8,418 nucleotides of DNA from Nocardioides sp. (GTDB lineage Bacteria > Actinomycetota > Actinomycetes > Propionibacteriales > Nocardioidaceae), in NCBI GenBank assembly GCA_031177735.1, contig JAPSKJ010000083.1:1-8418 (forward strand), in the 5' to 3' direction. The notes beneath the pieces were generated by a model. The model was not told the origin of the DNA. It worked only from the letters and a program-made list of their open reading frames with translations, and did not search any database. This document shows positions 5,122-8,418 of the stretch, piece after piece. The position numbers and the translations under genes were made by a program. Position 1 is the stretch's first letter; each line of letters starts with the position of its first letter.

Positions 5122-5138
5122 GCGTCCGGCGTGGACGC
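5122..5138 (-). terminator. Possible terminator hairpin after the kinase gene
   Basis: GCGTCC (5138-5133) and GGACGC (5127-5122) form a 6-bp stem with a 5-base loop directly after the kinase stop. A second 6-bp hairpin, CCGATG/CATCGG (5122-5117 with 5107-5102), follows. Both are short and lack a U-tract, so termination may be partial. Confidence 0.35.
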
Positions 5139-5798
5139 TCAGCTGGCCGGCGTGGGGGGCGCGATGACCAGGTCAGCCCGCGCGCGGGTGCGGTCGACCA
5201 GCCGCGCGTTGGCGCCGTCGACCTGCTCCGCCCACGCCCGGGCAGCCTCCACCGACCGTCCGCCGGCGACGTGGCGCTCGACGAGTCGCCGGCGGCGCAC
5301 CTCGTCGGGAGCGTCGAGGTAGGCCGCGAGGTCGAGCAGTGGGCGGATCGCCTCCCATCCGCCGTGGTCGAGGAGGAGGTAGTTGCCCTCGGTGACCACC
5401 ACCTGGGTGCCCGGTGCCACCTCGAGGGCGCCGGCGACGGCGGTGTCGATGGACCGGTCGAAGTCGGGCGCGTAGACGGGGCGCGACAGCGGGTCGCGCA
5501 GCAGGCGCAGCAGGCGGGCGAACCCGTCGACGTCGAAGGTCTCCGGCGCCCCCTTCCGGTCGCGCAGACCGAGCCGCTCCAGGACCGGATTGGCGAGGTG
5601 AAAGCCGTCCATGGGCACCAGCGCGGTCCGCACCCCACGCGCCTCGAGGGCCGCGGCGAGCTCGGCGGCGAGGTGGGACTTGCCCGCCCCGGGCGCTCCG
5701 GTCACGCCCACCAGCAGCGGCCGCCCGCTCACCTCGGGCAGACGGTGCTCGACAGCGTGCAGCAGCGCCGGCGGCACTCCCAGCAGCGGGTCGCTCAC
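5139..5798 (-). CDS. P-loop nucleoside/nucleotide kinase family protein (PanK/uridine kinase-like, YggC type)
   Basis: A cytoplasmic protein of 219 residues in the phosphoribulokinase/uridine kinase/type I pantothenate kinase superfamily. It transfers the ATP gamma-phosphate to a small hydroxyl substrate that cannot be named from sequence. Seen: Walker A GVTGAPGAGKS (31-41; Lys40), the substrate-side motif PMDGFHLANPVL (62-73), RKGAPETFDVDGF (81-93, the equivalent of the RKGFPESYD motif of pantothenate kinases), PDFDRS (111-116), and the Walker-B-like VVVTEGNYLLLD (133-144). The lid region DAPDEVRRRRLVERHV (162-177) follows. At 219 residues it is shorter than true CoaA (about 310), so it is better called a YggC-type kinase. 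The GTG start at 5798 overlaps the helicase stop in GTGA and has GGAGG eight bases upstream, so translation is probably coupled to the helicase. Confidence 0.88.
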   Translation of the reverse strand: MSDPLLGVPPALLHAVEHRLPEVSGRPLLVGVTGAPGAGKSHLAAELAAALEARGVRTALVPMDGFHLANPVLERLGLRDRKGAPETFDVDGFARLLRLLRDPLSRPVYAPDFDRSIDTAVAGALEVAPGTQVVVTEGNYLLLDHGGWEAIRPLLDLAAYLDAPDEVRRRRLVERHVAGGRSVEAARAWAEQVDGANARLVDRTRARADLVIAPPTPAS

Positions 5799-8374
5799 CC
5801 GCCGAGCCTCCGCATCGCGGTGGTGAGCAGGACCAGCTCGCCGAGCTCGTCGGTGGCGTCGAGGTCGACCTCCGCCTCGATGACCCAGTCGTGGTGCCCG
5901 GCCGGGTCCGACAGCGTCTGGGTGACCCGGCGCACGCGCACGCCGTCGACGACCTCGTCGGTGCTGGCCAGCAGACGGGGCCCGCGCGCGTCGGCGTCGA
6001 GCTGAACCGAGCCGTGCTCGGCGTAGTAGGCCTCGAGCGCCTCGTCCCAGGCGTCCGCGTCCATGACGACCTCGCGCGGAGGGTCGGTGCGTGCCGCCGC
6101 GGTGGTCTCGAGCGCCGCGAGTGCGTCGACGTCGTCGCGAGCGACCAGCTCGACCCGCCGCCACATCGCGTTGCGGACCATGACGCCGAAGGCGCGGTCC
6201 TGCCGGGAGAGCGGACGCGGCGGCGGTGGCGGCTCGTGGTGGGCGACGTCGCTGCGCACGTGCGCCGGGTCGGAGAGCGCCTCCCACTCGTCGAGCAGCG
6301 AGGAGTCGGTCTGCCGCACGGTCTCCCCCAGCCAGTCGATCAGCTCGTCGAGCTCGGGCGTGCGGTGCGAGTCGGGCACGGTCTGCCGCAGGGTGCGGTA
6401 GGCGTCGGTGAGGTAGCGCAGCACCAGACCCTCGGAACGGGCCAGCTGGTAGCGGCCGACCAGGTCGGTGAACGTCATCCCCTGCTCGTACATCTCCCGC
6501 ACGACCGACTTCGGGTCGAGCGCGTCCTCGGGCAGCCAGGGGTGGGACTCCCGGTAGGTCTCGTACAGCGGCTCGAGGAGATCCACCAGCGGCTTCGGCC
6601 AGGTCACCTCCTCCAGGAGGGCCATCCGCTCGTCGTACTCGATGCCGTCGGCCTTCATCGCCGCGATCGCCTCGCCCCGCGCGGCGTGCTGCTGGGCGAA
6701 GAGCACCTGTCGCGGCGCCTCGAGCACCGCCTCGATGACCGACACCACGTCCAGGGTGTGCTCGGGCGACTCCGTGTCGAGCACGTCGAGGGCGGCGAGC
6801 GCGAAGTCTGCCAGCGGCTGGTTGAGCGCGAAGTCGGGCGCCAGGTCGGCGGCCAGCACCACGCGGCGGCCGAGCCGGTCCGGCGCCTCCAGCCGGGTGA
6901 GCACGCCGCTGGCGAGCAGTGAGCGCACCAGCCGCAGCGCCCGGCGTGCCAGCTTCAGCTGGTTGCGGCGGTCCTCGTGGTTGCCGGTCAGCAGCCGCCG
7001 CAGCACCGGGAAGGCGTCCTCCTCGCGGGCCACCACGTTGAGGATCATCGCGTTGTCGACCTTCATCCGGCTCACCAGCCGCTCCGGCGCGCCGTGGACG
7101 AGCTTCTCGAAGGTCGCCTCGGTCCACACCACGGTGCCCTCGGGCGGCTTCTTGAGCTGGGCCTTGGAGTTCTTCTTCGGGTTCGCGGCGTTCTTGGCGG
7201 CGGCCTTCGCCTTCGCCTTCTCGTTCTCGATGACGTGCTCGGGCGCCTGCACGACGACGTAGCCGGCGGTGTCGTAGCCGGCGCGGCCGGCCCGCCCGGC
7301 GATCTGGAGGAACTCGCGCTGGCGCAGGATCCGCTGCTTGCGTCCGTCGAACTTCGCCAGGCCGGTGAACAGCACGGTGCGGATCGGCACGTTGATGCCG
7401 ACGCCCAGGGTGTCGGTGCCGCACACCACCCGCAGCAGGCCGGCCTGGGCGAGCTGCTCGACCAGGCGCCGGTAGCGCGGCAGCATCCCCGCGTGGTGGA
7501 CGCCGATGCCCTTGCGGAGCAGCTTGGACAGCGTCTTGCCGAAGCCCGCGCCGAACCGGAATCCGGCGAGCCGCTCGGCCAGGGCGCCCTTGTCGTCGGT
7601 CGAGCCCGGCGAGACCTGGGCCACCGCGGAGGTGAGCAGCGAGGTGGCGTGCTCGACGGCGGCGGCCTGGGTGAAGTGCACGACGTAGACCGGCGCCTGC
7701 CCGGTGGTGACCAGCTCCTCGAGGGTCTCCTGCAGCGGGGTGAGGCTCCAGGTGAAGGTCAGCGGCACCGGCCGCTCGGCCTGGTCGACGACGGCGGTCT
7801 CGCGGCCGTTGCGGCGGGTCAGGTCCTCGGCGAGCCAGCCGACGTCGCCGAGCGTGGCGCTCATCAGCACGAACTGGGTGGCGGTGAGCTCCAGCAGCGG
7901 CACCTGCCAGGCCCAGCCGCGGTCGGGCTCGGCGTAGAAGTGGAACTCGTCCATCACCACCAGGCCGACGTCAGCGCTCGCGCCCTCACGCAGGGCGATG
8001 TTGGCGAGCACCTCGGCGGTGCAGCAGATGACCGGGGCGTCCGGGTTGACCGAGGCGTCGCCGGTGAGCATGCCGACGTTGTCGGCGCCGAGCACCTCGC
8101 ACAGGTCGAAGAACTTCTCGCTCACCAGCGCCTTGATCGGCGCGGTGTAGAAGGAGACCCGGTCGGTAGCCAGCGCGGCGGCGTGGGCGGCGAGCGCCAC
8201 CAGCGACTTGCCGGAGCCGGTGGGCGTGGCGAGCACGACGTTGCTCCCACCGAGGATCTCGATGATCGCCTCGTCCTGGTGCGGATAGAGCTCCAGGCCG
8301 CGACCCGCGGCCCACGAGACGACGGCGTCGTACACCTCATCGGCGCTCGCGCCGACCGCAGGCACCCAGCTCAT
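5795..8374 (-). CDS. Ski2-type DEAD/DEAH-box helicase with DUF3516 C-terminal region
   Basis: A protein of 859 residues, probably an ATP-dependent RNA helicase. Motifs in order are a Q-like element (YPHQDEAI, 30-37), Walker A ATPTGSGKS (49-57), motif Ia TAPIKALVSEKF (77-88), motif II MDEFH (141-145), motif III MSAT (171-174), motif V VCGTDTLGVGINVP (317-330) and motif VI QIAGRAGRAG (357-366). HHAGMLPRYRRLVEQL (293-308) is typical of the Ski2/Mtr4 group. A Lys/Ala-rich insertion lies at about 384-411. From about 430 to the end it matches what I recall of DUF3516, an actinobacterial C-terminal region of unknown function. ATG at 8374 was chosen because GAGGTGG ends five bases upstream; a TTG at 8401 would add nine residues without a good ribosome site. 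The protein is complete, and the stop overlaps the following kinase gene. Confidence 0.92.
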   Translation of the reverse strand: MSWVPAVGASADEVYDAVVSWAAGRGLELYPHQDEAIIEILGGSNVVLATPTGSGKSLVALAAHAAALATDRVSFYTAPIKALVSEKFFDLCEVLGADNVGMLTGDASVNPDAPVICCTAEVLANIALREGASADVGLVVMDEFHFYAEPDRGWAWQVPLLELTATQFVLMSATLGDVGWLAEDLTRRNGRETAVVDQAERPVPLTFTWSLTPLQETLEELVTTGQAPVYVVHFTQAAAVEHATSLLTSAVAQVSPGSTDDKGALAERLAGFRFGAGFGKTLSKLLRKGIGVHHAGMLPRYRRLVEQLAQAGLLRVVCGTDTLGVGINVPIRTVLFTGLAKFDGRKQRILRQREFLQIAGRAGRAGYDTAGYVVVQAPEHVIENEKAKAKAAAKNAANPKKNSKAQLKKPPEGTVVWTEATFEKLVHGAPERLVSRMKVDNAMILNVVAREEDAFPVLRRLLTGNHEDRRNQLKLARRALRLVRSLLASGVLTRLEAPDRLGRRVVLAADLAPDFALNQPLADFALAALDVLDTESPEHTLDVVSVIEAVLEAPRQVLFAQQHAARGEAIAAMKADGIEYDERMALLEEVTWPKPLVDLLEPLYETYRESHPWLPEDALDPKSVVREMYEQGMTFTDLVGRYQLARSEGLVLRYLTDAYRTLRQTVPDSHRTPELDELIDWLGETVRQTDSSLLDEWEALSDPAHVRSDVAHHEPPPPPRPLSRQDRAFGVMVRNAMWRRVELVARDDVDALAALETTAAARTDPPREVVMDADAWDEALEAYYAEHGSVQLDADARGPRLLASTDEVVDGVRVRRVTQTLSDPAGHHDWVIEAEVDLDATDELGELVLLTTAMRRLGG

Positions 8375-8418
8375 CGGGCCACCTCGCAGCGCGAGCGCCA
8401 ATGCCCAGCTCCTCGAGC
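8375..8418 (-). other. Window edge upstream of the helicase gene
   Basis: These 44 bases hold the helicase ribosome site. They are open in more than one minus-strand frame, including one whose stop would overlap the helicase start as ATGA. They could be the 3' end of a preceding gene, but the stretch is too short to tell. Confidence 0.3.

Larger units (their letters stand above)
4884..5138 (-). other. Leader region between the kinase and TerC genes
   Basis: These 255 bp hold no gene. In transcription order they contain two short hairpins after the kinase stop, a weak -10 candidate AAGAAT (5093-5088) that would start RNA just ahead of the riboswitch, the riboswitch itself, a strong linker hairpin and the terC ribosome site. 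No TAnnnT box occurs between the kinase stop and the riboswitch, so the terC promoter is uncertain; read-through from the helicase-kinase unit is possible. Confidence 0.6.

Noticed and set aside
5799..7424. Open frame running into the kinase from inside the helicase gene (start 7424)
   Set aside because: It is an Arg/Ala/Gly-rich frame-shifted reading of the helicase. Kinase similarity begins at the GTG at 5798.

Overview
This 8.4 kb window is GC-rich and almost fully coding. Every gene I can support lies on the minus strand. GC-rich codons, frequent GTG/TTG starts, 4-8 bp stop/start overlaps and the gene order parA-like / small protein / scpA / scpB / rluB-type synthase point to an actinobacterium. 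A Nocardioides-like or related Propionibacteriales genome is my guess; no rRNA or other marker is present to prove it. No tRNA, rRNA, CRISPR array, insertion sequence or phage gene was seen.

The window is read here in the direction of transcription, from high to low coordinates. At 8374-5795 lies a Ski2-type DEAD/DEAH helicase with a DUF3516 C-terminal region. Its stop overlaps the start of a P-loop nucleoside/pantothenate-type kinase (5798-5139). Next comes a 255 bp leader holding a clear yybP-ykoY (Mn2+-sensing) riboswitch, followed by a TerC-family membrane protein (4883-3825), the type of gene this riboswitch commonly controls. Two hairpins end the terC unit. A very small GNAT acetyltransferase (3752-3468) follows, preceded by a -10 box placed exactly for a leaderless mRNA.

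A 265 bp intergenic region with a 50-bp dyad, a promoter candidate and a cluster of TGCA boxes separates the GNAT gene from the chromosome-maintenance operon. That operon is a ParA-family ATPase (3202-2321), a small ribbon-helix-helix-like protein (2336-1944), ScpA (1922-1023), ScpB (1026-292) and the start of a 23S rRNA pseudouridine synthase (299-1, cut by the window edge). ScpA and ScpB are the non-SMC subunits of the SMC condensin, so a ParA-type ATPase is co-transcribed with condensin loading partners. The small protein sits where a ParB partner might be expected.

The most informative regulatory finding is the terC leader. The 3' strand of riboswitch helix P1 is perfectly complementary over 9 bp to the terC ribosome binding site. 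This suggests a translational ON switch in which Mn2+ binding frees the ribosome site of a probable Mn2+ exporter.
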